From Nitrospirota bacterium (lineage in GTDB: Bacteria; Nitrospirota; Thermodesulfovibrionia; Thermodesulfovibrionales; SM23-35): DNA of 5,269 nt. The translations under genes and the position numbers were made by a program. Below the pieces are notes generated by a model. That model searched no databases and was not told the origin of the DNA. It saw only the letters and a program-made list of their open reading frames with translations. Shown one piece after another: positions 4,970 to 5,269 of the stretch (position 1 is its first letter; every line of letters starts with the position of its first letter). The stretch covers positions 1 to 5,269 of the forward strand of contig JAGSYM010000099.1 in assembly GCA_018262395.1 (NCBI GenBank), read 5' to 3'.

Positions 4970-5214
4970 AACTTTTCCTTCAGCCACTCTCTCCCTGCTC
5001 CACTTTTTAAATAAAGCTCTCTCTGGCAGGCTTCTTTATAACTATTGAATTGTTCGCTATATACTAATCGAATAGGTCTTCTGCTTTTCGTTGTTTTCAC
5101 ACGTCCCATCTTATGAGCTTCGAGCCTTTTATTCAAATCTCTTGTTGAACCAATATACCATTTCTGATCATATCAACGAAGTACGTAGACAAAGCCTTTA
5201 TCATTCTTGTTCAT
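4948..5214 (-). pseudogene. GIY-YIG nuclease family gene with one internal TGA, embedded between tRNA-Ser copies
   Basis: Reading from ATG at 5214 gives MNKNDKGFVYVLR, a TGA (5173-5175), then 74 residues beginning YDQKWYIGSTRDLNKRLEAH and ending KLERCQSG. The parts make one stand-alone GIY-YIG domain of about 88 codons, normal for the small UvrC-like family. VYV corresponds to GIY, WYIG to YIG, the Arg of NKRLEAH and the Glu of CQREL fit the catalytic Arg and Glu, and KSGAGREWLK is the usual C-terminal motif. The interrupted position is often Ser in relatives, so TCA to TGA by one base is the simple explanation. A sequencing error or a genuine nonsense mutation cannot be separated. No Shine-Dalgarno is near the ATG, which lies 7 bases after the upstream tRNA fragment. 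The stop TGA comes from the D arm of the downstream tRNA-Ser. The family includes homing and repair-like nucleases; the target is unknown. Confidence 0.8.
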
Positions 5215-5221
5215 CTGCACG

Positions 5222-5268
5222 ACAACGATTTTCGAGACCGTCCCATTCAACCACTCTGGCACCTCTCC
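5222..5268 (-). pseudogene. tRNA-Ser(CGA) 5' half, cut in the variable arm
   Basis: Forty-eight bases (5222-5269) are identical to 4923-4970 of the intact tRNA-Ser. They include the 5' acceptor strand, D arm, whole anticodon arm and the first bases of the variable arm. The sequence then switches to the leader of the GIY-YIG gene. The match runs to the last base of the window, so how far it continues is unknown. It lacks the T arm and 3' acceptor strand and is not a functional tRNA as it stands. Confidence 0.85.
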
Positions 5269-5269
5269 A

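Noticed and set aside
4745..4987. Frame reading GEVPEWLNGTVSKIVV on the - strand
   Set aside because: It is a sense-strand translation through the intact tRNA and its remnant. The repeated peptide reflects repeated tRNA sequence, not a protein.
4675..5048. Open frames over the tRNA region, including products starting MAERQGFEPW and MAIRYMHGGEAGIRTL
   Set aside because: They are antisense translations of tRNA-Ser sequence, a well-known source of false proteins. The tRNA folds explain the DNA.
5173..5175. Alternative genetic code with TGA as a sense codon
   Set aside because: The GGDEF gene ends at the expected family length with TGA, and Trp is encoded by TGG throughout. One TGA in one decaying gene is not enough.
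4757..5269. Trans-spliced or permuted tRNA made from the outer halves
   Set aside because: Known in some archaea and algae, not expected here. An intact tRNA lies between the halves, and both halves contain the anticodon arm, so they overlap rather than join cleanly.

Overview
The window looks like chromosomal DNA of an anaerobic Gram-negative bacterium of moderate GC content. The main pointer is a heterodimeric ferredoxin:NADP oxidoreductase of the NfnAB/sulfide dehydrogenase type, which is typical of strict anaerobes (sulfate reducers, fermenters, Thermotogae and similar). The abundance of short palindromic intergenic repeats and the two-component/GGDEF style of signalling suggest a Nitrospirota- or Desulfobacterota-like genome. 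That placement is inference and is weak. All recognised genes fit the standard genetic code.

Layout. Positions 1-2183 hold an operon on the + strand: nfnA (its 5' end lies before the window) overlapping nfnB by one base. Positions 2184-2307 hold a pair of inverted REP-like hairpins starting directly after the nfnB stop. Next comes a 40-codon candidate membrane microprotein on the - strand (2316-2438), too short for routine gene calling. A second palindromic repeat family (2509-2545) follows, then a promoter and a strong Shine-Dalgarno in front of a 36-residue Cys/His-rich microprotein (2664-2774). That gene converges on an HD-domain hydrolase gene (2816-3604, -), and a perfect 13-bp hairpin lies across their junction. 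A 188-bp gap (3605-3792) is packed with palindromes, including a second, inverted copy of the second repeat family. Upstream of it on the - strand is a response-regulator/diguanylate-cyclase gene (3793-4689).

The right end (4757-5269) is the most unusual part. On the - strand it reads: 5' half of tRNA-Ser(CGA); a small GIY-YIG endonuclease gene with one internal TGA; a complete tRNA-Ser(CGA) whose first 22 bases double as the end of the endonuclease frame; then a second 3' half of the same tRNA carrying a 29-nt palindromic insertion in its anticodon loop. The flanking 5' half and 3' half together would make one tRNA gene split at the anticodon arm. This is what would be expected if a GIY-YIG cassette carrying its own replacement tRNA had landed in a tRNA-Ser gene. 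The window stops exactly at the end of the repeated tRNA segment, so an assembly break in a repeat must be kept in mind.

Functional links. NfnAB balances NADH, NADPH and ferredoxin pools. The GGDEF response regulator and the HD protein lie in the same direction and could be co-transcribed, but the gap between them is large and repeat-filled. No pathway link between the redox genes and the signalling genes is visible.
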